A stretch of DNA of 7,873 bases, from NCBI GenBank assembly GCA_945952425.1, contig CAMFIX010000123.1:1-7873 (forward strand). Direction: 5' to 3'. The notes beneath the pieces are model-generated. The model was not told the DNA's origin. It saw only the letters and a program-made list of their open reading frames with translations, and did not search any database. The stretch comes from an uncultured Pseudorhodobacter sp. (lineage in GTDB: Bacteria; Pseudomonadota; Alphaproteobacteria; Rhodobacterales; Rhodobacteraceae). Positions 1-5,747 of this stretch are shown here, piece after piece (the stretch's first letter is position 1; each line of letters begins with the position of its first letter). The position numbers were made by a program, and so were the translations under genes.

Positions 1-37
1 CCGTCCGCCAGGCTGGCACGCCCTTGGCGCTGCGTAG

Positions 38-55
38 GTCGGGGCCTGCCCCGAC
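38..55 (-). terminator. Hairpin downstream of the bamE-like gene, possible weak terminator
   Basis: An 8-base inverted repeat (GTCGGGGC / GCCCCGAC, two-base centre; realistically a 7-bp stem with a 4-base loop) begins 7 bases beyond the stop codon of the minus-strand lipoprotein gene. The stem is very GC-rich, which suits a transcript end, but no T-run follows on the minus strand. It would be a weak or Rho-assisted terminator at best. The rest of positions 1-61 shows nothing recognisable. Confidence 0.35.
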
Positions 56-61
56 TCTCCG

Positions 62-568
62 TTACCTGTTCTTGAACAAATCCGCCGCGTTCACGCGGCC
101 GAAGTTCGAGAAGATCTGCGCCAGCACCGACTTGCCCTTGATCGGCTCGGAGGTCACCCGGCGCGAGAGGGGGACGACTTCGCCGCGCTCCAGCCCGAAT
201 CGCTCGATATTGGCGACGCGGCCGTCCTTGGCGAAGCTGATCGCCACCACCTGGCGGTCGTATTCCTGCGGCGCCTTCGGCCCCCAGGTCTTCCATTTGC
301 TTTCGACGTAATACCAGGCCTCGTCGCCCAGAAGCCCGTCGGTCGTGGGCCTGCCGAGGAAAGCCGCCACGGTCTCGCGCGTGTCCACCCCCGGCTCGAT
401 CTGCTTCAGGGCCTGGTCGTCGGGCACATAGCCATGCATCGAATAGATCGGCGTGCAGCCCATCAGCGCCGCCAGCGCCAGGCAGCCGAGGCCGCGGCGA
501 AAGCCCCAACGGGCAGCCGCGGGTCGTCCCGTGCCCTTCCGCCCCGTCTTCGCTTCCCTGCCCGTCAT
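62..568 (-). CDS. bamE: Outer membrane protein assembly factor BamE-like lipoprotein (SmpA/OmlA family)
   Basis: Predicted outer-membrane lipoprotein of the Bam complex, which folds beta-barrel proteins into the outer membrane. From the chosen start it has 168 residues: a basic N-region, a hydrophobic stretch ending in LMGC (lipidated Cys about residue 38), then the SmpA/OmlA domain. Family hallmarks are visible: GYVPDDQALKQIEPGVDTRE, the small-residue turn FLGRPTTDG, the aromatic strand AWYYVESKWKTWG, and VVAISFAKDGRVANIERFGLE. The frame stays open to an ATG at 649, but I prefer 568. It has a purine-rich AGGGGAAGG just upstream, the signal peptide then begins at a more usual distance, and a possible -10 box lies directly against the 649 ATG. 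The gene is divergent from the YceD gene. Membership of the family is clear; the symbol is by family analogy. Confidence 0.88.
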   Translation of the reverse strand: MTGREAKTGRKGTGRPAAARWGFRRGLGCLALAALMGCTPIYSMHGYVPDDQALKQIEPGVDTRETVAAFLGRPTTDGLLGDEAWYYVESKWKTWGPKAPQEYDRQVVAISFAKDGRVANIERFGLERGEVVPLSRRVTSEPIKGKSVLAQIFSNFGRVNAADLFKNR

Positions 569-651
569 GCCTTCCCCTGCGACCGGAAACTCCCCCGGCC
601 CGTACTCGCCCGCCGGCCGGGAATCCTCCCGCACCGCCCGATTTTCCATCG

Positions 652-679
652 CTTACATCATTGCAAGGCCCCGCAGCAA
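652..679 (-). promoter_or_regulatory. Possible sigma-70 promoter for the bamE-like gene
   Basis: On the minus strand, TTGCTG (674-679) and TGTAAG (652-657) are separated by 16 bases. They match the consensus at 3/6 and 4/6 positions. The -10 box sits two bases before the ATG at 649. If it is used, transcription would start inside or beyond that ATG, which favours translation from 568. This is a weak prediction from pattern only. Confidence 0.33.
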
Positions 680-690
680 GAAAGGAACGC

Positions 691-718
691 TTGACCCCCC
701 CGCAGGCTCGGCGATAAC
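691..718 (+). promoter_or_regulatory. Sigma-70-like promoter upstream of the YceD gene
   Basis: TTGACC (691-696), a 16-base spacer and GATAAC (713-718) form a good housekeeping promoter (5/6 and 4/6 matches). It ends about 25 bases before the start codon, so the leader would be short and would carry the AAGGAG ribosome-binding site at 728-733. It lies in the 174-base gap between the divergent bamE-like and YceD genes. Confidence 0.55.
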
Positions 719-742
719 GCGCAGGAAAAGGAGAGCGCGCCC

Positions 743-1279
743 ATGTCCAACCTGCCGACCCTGCCCTTCAAGGTGGCCGCGATCTCGGGCCGCACCTCGA
801 CCCATGTGAAGTTCCGCCCCTCGGCGCCCGAACGCGCGGCCATTGCCGAGGCCCTGGGCCTGCTGGAGCTGCCCGCGCTGGAATTCGACGGCGAAATCCG
901 GCCCCTGGGCAAGCGCGACCTAAGCCTGACCGGCAGGCTGACGGCCCAGGCCGTGCAGGCCTGCGTCGTCTCGCTGGCCCCGGTGCCGGTGACGCTGACC
1001 GAAGAGGTGGCGCGGAAATACCTGGCCGACTGGTCCGAGCCCGAGGGCGACGAGGTCGAGATCCCCGAAGACGACGCCGAACCCCTGCCCGAGGTCATCG
1101 ACGCGGCCGAGGTTGCGATCGAGGCCCTGTCGCTGGCCCTGCCGCAATATCCGCGCGCCCCGGGCGTGGAACTCGGCGAGGCGGTCTTTGCCGAGACCGG
1201 CGCCGCCCCCTTGCGCGACCAGGACTTGCGGCCCTTCGCGGGGCTGGCCAACCTTCTGCAGCCCAAGGACGAGAAATGA
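743..1279 (+). CDS. YceD family protein (DUF177), probable ribosome/23S rRNA accumulation factor
   Basis: A 178-residue protein of the DUF177/YceD family. In E. coli YceD is encoded just before rpmF and has been linked to 23S rRNA accumulation; that role is carried over here by homology only. The family motif is clear at residues 72-81, QACVVSLAPV, which matches the usual Q-x-C-V-V-T-L-x-P-V. An acidic stretch (about 104-116) and the conserved tail with YPRAPG and DLRPFAGLANL follow. The Cys at 74 is retained. The start is well supported by AAGGAG at 728-733, nine bases ahead of the ATG. rpmF follows after a 172-base gap with its own signals, so the usual pairing is kept but probably not as one tight transcript. 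The cellular role is uncertain; the family call is firm. Confidence 0.9.
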   Translation: MSNLPTLPFKVAAISGRTSTHVKFRPSAPERAAIAEALGLLELPALEFDGEIRPLGKRDLSLTGRLTAQAVQACVVSLAPVPVTLTEEVARKYLADWSEPEGDEVEIPEDDAEPLPEVIDAAEVAIEALSLALPQYPRAPGVELGEAVFAETGAAPLRDQDLRPFAGLANLLQPKDEK

Positions 1280-1281
1280 GC

Positions 1282-1306
1282 AAAGGCCCGGCAAGTCGGG
1301 GCTTTT
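1282..1306 (+). terminator. Possible weak terminator after the YceD gene
   Basis: Three bases after the stop codon, AAAG-G-CCC can pair with GGG(G)-CTTT across a short loop, with one bulged G, and the descending arm runs into TTTT. The stem is imperfect, so attenuation or partial termination is more likely than a full stop. It fits the promoter-like boxes that follow immediately. Confidence 0.38.
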
Positions 1307-1321
1307 CCTGCAGATAGGGGC

Positions 1322-1349
1322 TTGCGCTCAGGCCGGAATCCCTTATGTT
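1322..1349 (+). promoter_or_regulatory. Possible promoter for the rpmF-plsX-fabH unit
   Basis: TTGCGC (1322-1327) and TATGTT (1344-1349) are separated by 16 bases, giving 3/6 and 4/6 consensus matches. TATG-type -10 boxes also appear ahead of the tRNA gene in this window. Use of this promoter would leave a leader of about 95 bases before rpmF, containing a small GGGG/CCCC hairpin at 1421-1433. Moderate to weak support. Confidence 0.35.
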
Positions 1350-1451
1350 CCGCGCCTCATCCAAAGGGTCATCCTCGGGCCGAAAACTCGTGTGACTTCC
1401 TGGAAATCGAAATGAAATCAGGGGTCTGTCCCCTTCAACCCAAGGTGTGAC

Positions 1452-1658
1452 ATGGCTGTCCCGCAGAATCGCACGACCTCTTCCCGCCGCAACATGCGTC
1501 GCGCCCATGACGCGCTGGCCGCGGCCAATCCCAACGAATGCCCGAACTGCGGCGAGCTGAAGCGCCCGCACCACGTTTGCGGCGCCTGCGGCCATTATGA
1601 CGCCCGCGAAGTCGTCGCGGCCAAGTCGACGGTCGATACCGACGAAGACGCGGCCTGA
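1452..1658 (+). CDS. rpmF: 50S ribosomal protein L32
   Basis: Ribosomal protein L32 (bL32), a small structural protein of the large ribosomal subunit. It has 68 residues, normal for alphaproteobacteria. The N-terminus MAVPQNRTTSSRRNMRRAHD is the typical basic extension that threads into rRNA. A zinc ribbon follows with Cys30-x-x-Cys33 and Cys43-x-x-Cys46, so this is the zinc-binding (C+) form. After the conserved GHYD the C-terminus becomes acidic (TDEDAA). An AAGGTG ribosome-binding site lies about 6 bases ahead of the ATG. The plsX start follows only 16 bases after the stop, so the two genes are almost certainly co-transcribed, as in many bacteria. Identification is secure. Confidence 0.97.
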   Translation: MAVPQNRTTSSRRNMRRAHDALAAANPNECPNCGELKRPHHVCGACGHYDAREVVAAKSTVDTDEDAA

Positions 1659-1674
1659 GCATAGGCCAAGGCCC

Positions 1675-2790
1675 ATGTCGCAGGCGATCCAAAGCCAGAG
1701 CGTTGGACCGCGTGCCTCGGGGCAGATCGTGCTTTCGGTCGACGCCATGGGCGGCGACCGCGGACCGGCGGCAGTTGTCGCCGGTCTTGCCATTTGTGCC
1801 CCCCGCATGGCCGACACCCATTTCCTGCTGCATGGCGACGAGGGGCAGCTCGGCCAGCTGGTCGCGGGCCAGCCTGCCCTGTCGGGCCGCGTGACGATCC
1901 GCCATGCCGCCCGCGTCGTGACGATGGAGGACAAGCCCGCGCAGGTGATGCGCCACGGGCAAGGCACCTCGATGTGGAGCGCCATCGACGCGGTCAAGGC
2001 GGGCGAGGCGGGGGCGGCGGTCTCTTGCGGCAACACCGGCGCGCTGATGGCGGTCGCCATGATCCGCCTGCGCCGGCTGGACGGGATCAACCGCCCCGCC
2101 ATCGCCTGCCTCTGGCCCTCGCGCAATGCCCATGGCTTCAACCTGATGCTGGACGCCGGGGCCGACATCAAGGCCGATGCCGAAGACCTGTTGCAATATG
2201 CGATGATGGGCGCCTCTTACGCCCGCAACGGCATGGGGATCGAACGGCCCCGCGTCGGGCTGTTGAATGTCGGCACCGAAGAGCACAAGGGCTCGGCCGA
2301 GCTGAAACAGGCCGCCGACCTGATCGCCGAGGCAGCGGGGCGGGGCGATTACGCCTTCGTCGGCTATGTCGAGGGCACCGACCTGCCCTCGGACCGGGTG
2401 GATGTGATCGTGACCGACGGTTTCACCGGCAATGTCGCGCTGAAGACGGCCGAGGGCACGGCGCGGCTGATCGGCGACTTCCTGCGGCAAAGCTTTCGCG
2501 CCACGCTGTTTTCCAAGCTGACCGCGGTCTTCGCCGGGGGCGCGCTGAACCGCCTGCGCGAAAGAATGGACCCGCGCCGCGCCAATGGCGGGGTGTTCCT
2601 CGGCCTCAACGGCATCGTCGTGAAATCGCACGGCTCTTCGGATGCGACGGGGGTGGCGGCAGCGCTGGAGATGGCCTGGAAGCTCGCCCGCTCGGGTTTC
2701 CGCGAAAGGCTTGCGGCGCGGGTTGCATCGGGGCTGACCTCGGGGCAAAGTGCAGCCGGTTCGCCGGAAGAAGCAGGGACAACCGAATGA
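1675..2790 (+). CDS. plsX: Phosphate acyltransferase PlsX
   Basis: Converts acyl-ACP and phosphate to acyl-phosphate, the acyl donor for PlsY in glycerophospholipid synthesis; a peripheral membrane enzyme. It has 371 residues, slightly longer than many relatives because of a polar N-terminal leader of about 17 residues. Family motifs run in order: VDAMGGD (22-28), RHGQGTSMWSAIDAVKAGEA, VSCGNTGALMA, MLDAGADIKAD, LLNVGTEEHKGS, VTDGFTGNVALKTAEG and the C-terminal FLGLNGIVVKSHGSSD. The ATG at 1675 is chosen over the in-frame ATG at 1597, because the latter lies inside rpmF and has no family-like sequence, whereas AAGG precedes 1675. The stop overlaps the fabH start (ATGA), which suggests translational coupling. 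Secure. Confidence 0.96.
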   Translation: MSQAIQSQSVGPRASGQIVLSVDAMGGDRGPAAVVAGLAICAPRMADTHFLLHGDEGQLGQLVAGQPALSGRVTIRHAARVVTMEDKPAQVMRHGQGTSMWSAIDAVKAGEAGAAVSCGNTGALMAVAMIRLRRLDGINRPAIACLWPSRNAHGFNLMLDAGADIKADAEDLLQYAMMGASYARNGMGIERPRVGLLNVGTEEHKGSAELKQAADLIAEAAGRGDYAFVGYVEGTDLPSDRVDVIVTDGFTGNVALKTAEGTARLIGDFLRQSFRATLFSKLTAVFAGGALNRLRERMDPRRANGGVFLGLNGIVVKSHGSSDATGVAAALEMAWKLARSGFRERLAARVASGLTSGQSAAGSPEEAGTTE

Positions 2791-3755
2791 CATTGCGCGC
2801 CGTTGTGAAGGGCGTGGGCCATTATCTGCCCGCCCGCGTGGTCCCCAATTCCGAACTGGAAGCCCTGGTCGAGACCAGCGACGAATGGATCAAGTCGCGC
2901 TCCGGGATCGAGCGGCGGCATTTCGCGGCCGAGGGCGAGACGACCTCGGACCTCGGCGCCAAGGCCGCACTGGCCGCCTTGCAGAACGCCGGGCTTCAGG
3001 CGTCAGAAGTCGACGCGGTGATCGTCGCGACCTCGACCGCCGACCTGACCTTTCCTTCCGCCGCCACGATGATCCAGGCCAAGATCGGCGCGGGCGGCTT
3101 TGCCTTCGACGTTCAGGCGGTTTGCGCGGGCTTCGTCTATGCGCTGACCACGGCGAATGCGCTGATTCTCGCAGGGCAGGCGCGGCGCGTGCTGGTCATC
3201 GGGGCCGAGACCTTCTCGCGGCTGATGGACTGGAGCGACCGGACCACCTGCGTGCTCTTCGGCGACGGCGCGGGCGCGCTGGTGCTGGAGGGGGTCGAGA
3301 GCGCGGGCACCTCGGCCGACCGGGGGATTCTCGCGGCCGATCTGCATTCGGACGGCCAGTTCAAGGATTTGCTTTACGTCGATGGCGGGGTCTCGACCGG
3401 CACCACCGGCCACCTGCGCATGCAGGGCAAGGAGGTCTTCCGCCATGCCGTCGAAAAGCTCGCGGCCACCGCCCATGCGGCGCTGGAAAAGGCGGGTCTG
3501 ACGGCGGGGGATGTCGATTGGATCGTGCCCCACCAGGCCAATATCCGCATCATCGAGGGCACGGCGAAAAAGATGCAGCTGCCGATGGAACAGGTCGTGG
3601 TCACCGTGCAGGACCACGGCAACACCTCGGCCGCCTCGATTCCCCTGGCGCTGTCGGTCGGCGTCGCCCGCGGCCAGATCAAGCCCGGCGACCTTCTGGT
3701 GACCGAGGCGATCGGCGGCGGCCTCGCCTGGGGCTCGGTCGTCCTGCGCTGGTGA
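2787..3755 (+). CDS. fabH: 3-oxoacyl-[ACP] synthase III (beta-ketoacyl-ACP synthase III)
   Basis: Starts type II fatty-acid synthesis by condensing acetyl-CoA (or another short acyl-CoA) with malonyl-ACP in the cytoplasm. It has 322 residues, the usual size. The thiolase-fold catalytic triad is visible: Cys113 in QAVCAGF, His249 in PHQANIR (248-254) and Asn279 in DHGNTSAASIP. Other landmarks are TSDEWI (30-35), SGIERR (39-44), ATSTAD (81-86), FGDGAGA (158-164) and the C-terminal GGGLAWGSVVLRW. The ATG shares four bases with the plsX stop; no strong independent ribosome-binding site is needed in such an arrangement. The frame is also open far upstream through plsX, but that part has no FabH-like sequence and is a GC-bias artefact. 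Secure. Confidence 0.97.
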   Translation: MTLRAVVKGVGHYLPARVVPNSELEALVETSDEWIKSRSGIERRHFAAEGETTSDLGAKAALAALQNAGLQASEVDAVIVATSTADLTFPSAATMIQAKIGAGGFAFDVQAVCAGFVYALTTANALILAGQARRVLVIGAETFSRLMDWSDRTTCVLFGDGAGALVLEGVESAGTSADRGILAADLHSDGQFKDLLYVDGGVSTGTTGHLRMQGKEVFRHAVEKLAATAHAALEKAGLTAGDVDWIVPHQANIRIIEGTAKKMQLPMEQVVVTVQDHGNTSAASIPLALSVGVARGQIKPGDLLVTEAIGGGLAWGSVVLRW

Positions 3756-3823
3756 AACCGGCGGAATCCCGGCAATTTTCGGCTTTGGGCGCGGTCTGAA
3801 CAACCTGCGCCAAGCCATTGTTA

Positions 3824-3853
3824 TTGACTCGCAATTTGAACCGCCGCAATCAT
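3824..3853 (+). promoter_or_regulatory. Sigma-70-like promoter upstream of ihfA
   Basis: TTGACT (3824-3829), an 18-base spacer and AATCAT (3848-3853) give 5/6 and 4/6 consensus matches. They sit in a locally AT-richer patch of the 126-base gap between fabH and ihfA. The predicted start of transcription would lie about 20 bases ahead of the ihfA ATG, leaving just room for the GGGGGGA ribosome-binding site. I looked for an IHF consensus site (autoregulation) and found no convincing match. Confidence 0.5.
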
Positions 3854-3881
3854 GGTGGAAAATCCTTTGGGGGGATGTGAC

Positions 3882-4193
3882 ATGACGGAAAAGCCTAGCG
3901 AAAAGACGCTCACCCGGATGGACCTGGCGGAATCGGTGTTCCGCGATGTGGGTCTCAGCCGCAACGAATCCGCCCAGCTGGTGGAATCGGTGCTGCAGCA
4001 TGTCTCCGATGCGCTGGCCGCCGGAGAATCGGTGAAAATCTCGTCGTTCGGCACCTTCTCGCTGCGCGAGAAATCGGCGCGCGTCGGGCGCAATCCCAAG
4101 ACCGGCGACGAGGTTCCGATCTCGCCGCGCCGGGTTCTCACCTTCCGGCCCTCGCATCTGATGAAGGATCGCGTGGCGGGCGCCGAGAAGTAA
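3882..4193 (+). CDS. ihfA: Integration host factor subunit alpha
   Basis: Alpha subunit of IHF, the nucleoid-associated heterodimer that binds specific sites and bends DNA sharply. It has 103 residues. The HU/IHF fold is evident: helical N-terminus TLTRMDLAESVFRDVGLS, second helix ESAQLVESVLQHVSDAL, then SSFGTFSLREKSARVGRNPKTGDEVPISPRRVLTFRP. Arg70-Asn71-Pro72 at the tip of the beta arm carries the DNA-intercalating Pro72. The alpha assignment (not beta or HU) rests on overall sequence and on gene order. The ATG at 3882 is preferred over 3852, since GGGGGGA precedes it and residues before it are not family-like. It has its own promoter-like boxes and is followed after 19 bases by the MerR gene, so the two are probably co-transcribed. 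Confidence 0.95.
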   Translation: MTEKPSEKTLTRMDLAESVFRDVGLSRNESAQLVESVLQHVSDALAAGESVKISSFGTFSLREKSARVGRNPKTGDEVPISPRRVLTFRPSHLMKDRVAGAEK

Positions 4194-4212
4194 GCTCAGG
4201 TAAGGCAGGGGC

Positions 4213-5547
4213 ATGGACAAGGCGCCGGATGCGTTCCGCACGATTTCGGAAGTCGCGGATTATCTTGAAACCCCGGCCCATGTGTTGCGCTTCTGGGAGA
4301 CGCGCTTTCCCCAGGTCAAGCCCGTGAAGGGCGCCGGGGGGCGGCGCTATTACCGGCCCTCGGATGTGGCGCTGCTGGCGGGCATCCGGCGGCTGTTGCA
4401 CAGCGATGGGATGACGATCCGCGGCGTGCAGAAGATCCTGCGCGATCAGGGCGTGCGACATGTCGCAGAGCTCGGGGGGGAGGAGGTCGAGCCGGTGGAG
4501 CCCTTGACCGCGCTCTTGCCGCCGACCCGGCCCGAGGCCGAGGTCGTGCCGCTGCGGCCCGAGCCTGCGCGGGCGGAAGGTCGGGCGGAACCTCTCGTGC
4601 GCCCGACCGAGATGCTGCCCGCCATGGCCCGCAGCCCCGAGGCCGCCCGTACAACGTCTGAACCGCAAGAGCCCCCCGCCGCCAAGACGGCCGCCCCGGA
4701 CGCCGCGGGCGCCACGCCGACAGCCCCCGCGCCTGCGGCTCCCGAATCTCCCCCGCCCGCCGGGGCATTCCCCGGCTTCGGCGGCTTCGGCCTGGACCTC
4801 GATGCGCCCCAAGGCGGCGAGGGCGGCTTCATGGCCTTCAACACCGCCGCGGGCCTGCCGCCAGTGGTTGAGCCCCCCGTCGCCGCCCCCCCCGTGGCCG
4901 AGCCCCCTGCCCCGCGCCCCCGCCGCGACGTGCCCCGCGATGGGGCCCGCCAACCCTCGCTCTTCGACCTCGCCGCGCCCGAGGAAGACCCCGTCCCCGA
5001 AGCCCCGCATATCTTCGTCGACACGCCCGACACCCCCGCCGAGGTCACGCCCCTGGGCTTCCTGGCCGAAGGCTTCGCCGCCGAGGAACCCGAGGCGGCA
5101 ACCCCCGACGAGGCCAATGCCGGTTTCCTCGCCGCAGGATTCGCCGATGACCGCGCCGTGCCCGAAGCCGCGGCAGACGCCCTCCCCGACCCGCAGGGCC
5201 TTTCCGCCGAAGACGCGATCCTGGCCCTGCTCGCCGATGCCGGCGAGACCGACCAGCCCGAAATTAACCTGACCGCAACCGATCTGGCCGCCGAATCGCC
5301 CGATCTCGCCGACACCGACACTGCCGCAGATCTAACCCCAGACCTCGCCGACGACCTGCCGCCCTCGGTCGCCCCGCCCGACCCCGAGGTGCCCGCGCTC
5401 GCAGGGCTCGCCCCGCGGCTTCGGGCGCTGCCAGCCGCCACGCCCGCGGCGCTTGAGGCGCTGGCCGACCTGCAGGCGCGGCTTGGCCTCCTGCATGCCC
5501 AGATGGCCGAGGCGGCCACGCGCCCCCCGCGCATCCCCGGCGCATGA
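4213..5547 (+). CDS. MerR family transcriptional regulator with long disordered Pro/Ala/acidic tail
   Basis: A 444-residue protein. Residues 8-85 form a MerR-type winged helix: FRTISEVADYLETPAHVLRFWE (helix-turn-helix), a wing with KGAGGRRYYRPSDV (39-52), and a third helical segment MTIRGVQKILRDQG (67-80). No Cys cluster or coiled-coil effector domain of classical metal or drug sensors is seen. From about residue 87 to 400 the chain is low complexity, rich in Pro, Ala, Glu and Asp, and probably disordered. It includes two GFLA(E/A)GFA repeats and PPP/PP runs. The last 45 residues (LRALPAATPAALEALADLQARLGLLHAQMAEA) look helical. The gene follows ihfA by 19 bases. MerR-like genes next to ihfA are common in alphaproteobacteria, but the regulated genes are unknown. 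Ribosome-binding site GGCAGGGG is acceptable. Confidence 0.9.
   Translation: MDKAPDAFRTISEVADYLETPAHVLRFWETRFPQVKPVKGAGGRRYYRPSDVALLAGIRRLLHSDGMTIRGVQKILRDQGVRHVAELGGEEVEPVEPLTALLPPTRPEAEVVPLRPEPARAEGRAEPLVRPTEMLPAMARSPEAARTTSEPQEPPAAKTAAPDAAGATPTAPAPAAPESPPPAGAFPGFGGFGLDLDAPQGGEGGFMAFNTAAGLPPVVEPPVAAPPVAEPPAPRPRRDVPRDGARQPSLFDLAAPEEDPVPEAPHIFVDTPDTPAEVTPLGFLAEGFAAEEPEAATPDEANAGFLAAGFADDRAVPEAAADALPDPQGLSAEDAILALLADAGETDQPEINLTATDLAAESPDLADTDTAADLTPDLADDLPPSVAPPDPEVPALAGLAPRLRALPAATPAALEALADLQARLGLLHAQMAEAATRPPRIPGA
5056..5145 (+). repeat. Two GFLA(E/A)GFA peptide repeats in the MerR-protein tail
   Basis: Residues 282-289 (GFLAEGFA) and 304-311 (GFLAAGFA) of the MerR-type protein are near-identical octapeptides spaced 22 residues apart, each followed by an acidic/Ala-rich stretch. 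The DNA of the two copies differs at several third positions, so the peptide rather than the DNA is conserved. Short aromatic patches in an otherwise disordered acidic region could be binding motifs; this is inference. Confidence 0.45.
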
Positions 5548-5555
5548 ATGTGCAT

Positions 5556-5580
5556 TTTCCCGCTTGCCCCTGCCGGGAAA
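5556..5580 (+). repeat. Inverted repeat overlapping the tRNA promoter
   Basis: TTTCCCG (5556-5562) and CGGGAAA (5574-5580) form a perfect 7-bp inverted repeat around an 11-base centre. It begins 9 bases after the MerR stop codon and covers the -35 box of the tRNA promoter. It may act as a transcript-end hairpin for the ihfA-merR unit (no T-run follows) or as a protein-binding site. I cannot decide between these from sequence. Confidence 0.45.
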
Positions 5581-5591
5581 CCCGGTATGAA
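5564..5591 (+). promoter_or_regulatory. Promoter of the tRNA-Pro gene
   Basis: TTGCCC (5564-5569) and TATGAA (5586-5591) are separated by 16 bases. The -10 box ends 11 bases before the first tRNA base, which places the start of transcription just ahead of the mature 5' end, as expected for a single tRNA transcript. It lies wholly in the 55-base gap after the MerR gene. Confidence 0.6.
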
Positions 5592-5602
5592 GCGCGCAGT
5601 GT

Positions 5603-5680
5603 CGGGCCGTAGCGCAGCCTGGTTAGCGCGTCCGTCTGGGGGGCGGGAGGTCGAGAGTTCGAATCTCTCCGGCCCGACCA
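5603..5680 (+). tRNA. tRNA-Pro (anticodon GGG)
   Basis: A complete 78-base tRNA folds by eye. The acceptor stem is CGGGCCG with CGGCCCG (7 bp). The D-stem is GCGC/GCGC around AGCCTGGTTA. The anticodon stem TCCGT/GCGGG is closed at both ends by T-G pairs, and loop CTGGGGG gives anticodon GGG at 5638-5640. The variable loop is AGGTC. The T-arm is GAGAG-TTCGAAT-CTCTC. The discriminator base is A, and the 3' CCA is encoded (5678-5680). The GGG anticodon reads proline codons CCC and CCU. The gene has its own promoter and is followed 3 bases later by a strong terminator. Confidence 0.96.
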
Positions 5681-5683
5681 TCG

Positions 5684-5722
5684 AAAAAACCGTCCGCAGG
5701 GCAACCTGCCGGGCGGTTTTTT
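5684..5722 (+). terminator. Strong intrinsic terminator of tRNA-Pro, A-run and T-run on both sides
   Basis: A6 plus a GC-rich arm pairs with the matching arm plus T6 around a GCAA tetraloop. The stem has 12 pairs in its GC core, with one bulged C and one G-T pair, and continues through six A-T pairs. Being nearly symmetrical, it could also stop transcription arriving from the right on the minus strand. The T-run ends only 25 bases before the dcd start codon. Confidence 0.92.
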
Positions 5723-5747
5723 GGTTTTGCAGGCAAGAGGGGATGCG

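Noticed and set aside
1794..2786. fabH frame open far upstream through plsX, suggesting a fusion or longer FabH
   Set aside because: The upstream translation is Arg/Pro/Gly-rich noise out of frame with plsX. FabH homology begins at the ATG at 2787.
1435..2793. Minus-strand 452-codon frame opposite rpmF-plsX
   Set aside because: His/Arg/Gly-rich antisense translation of plsX without recognisable domains or a credible ribosome-binding site.
3758..3782. Terminator after fabH
   Set aside because: Only a 4-bp CCGG/CCGG pairing before ATTTT is present, too weak to call a terminator.
2750..3799. Plus-strand 349-codon frame overlapping fabH in another frame
   Set aside because: Extreme Arg/Gly composition; shadow of fabH.
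3756..3881. IHF-binding site for autoregulation in the ihfA leader
   Set aside because: I compared the AT-rich patches on both strands with the WATCAR-N4-TTR consensus and found no match good enough to report.
3003..4241. Minus-strand 412-codon frame opposite fabH and ihfA
   Set aside because: Antisense to two secure genes, no domain seen, composition typical of GC-rich shadow frames.
5603..5722. tRNA gene as an integration (att) site for a mobile element
   Set aside because: The tRNA is intact, is followed directly by its terminator and a housekeeping gene, and no integrase or repeated tRNA 3' end is seen in the window.
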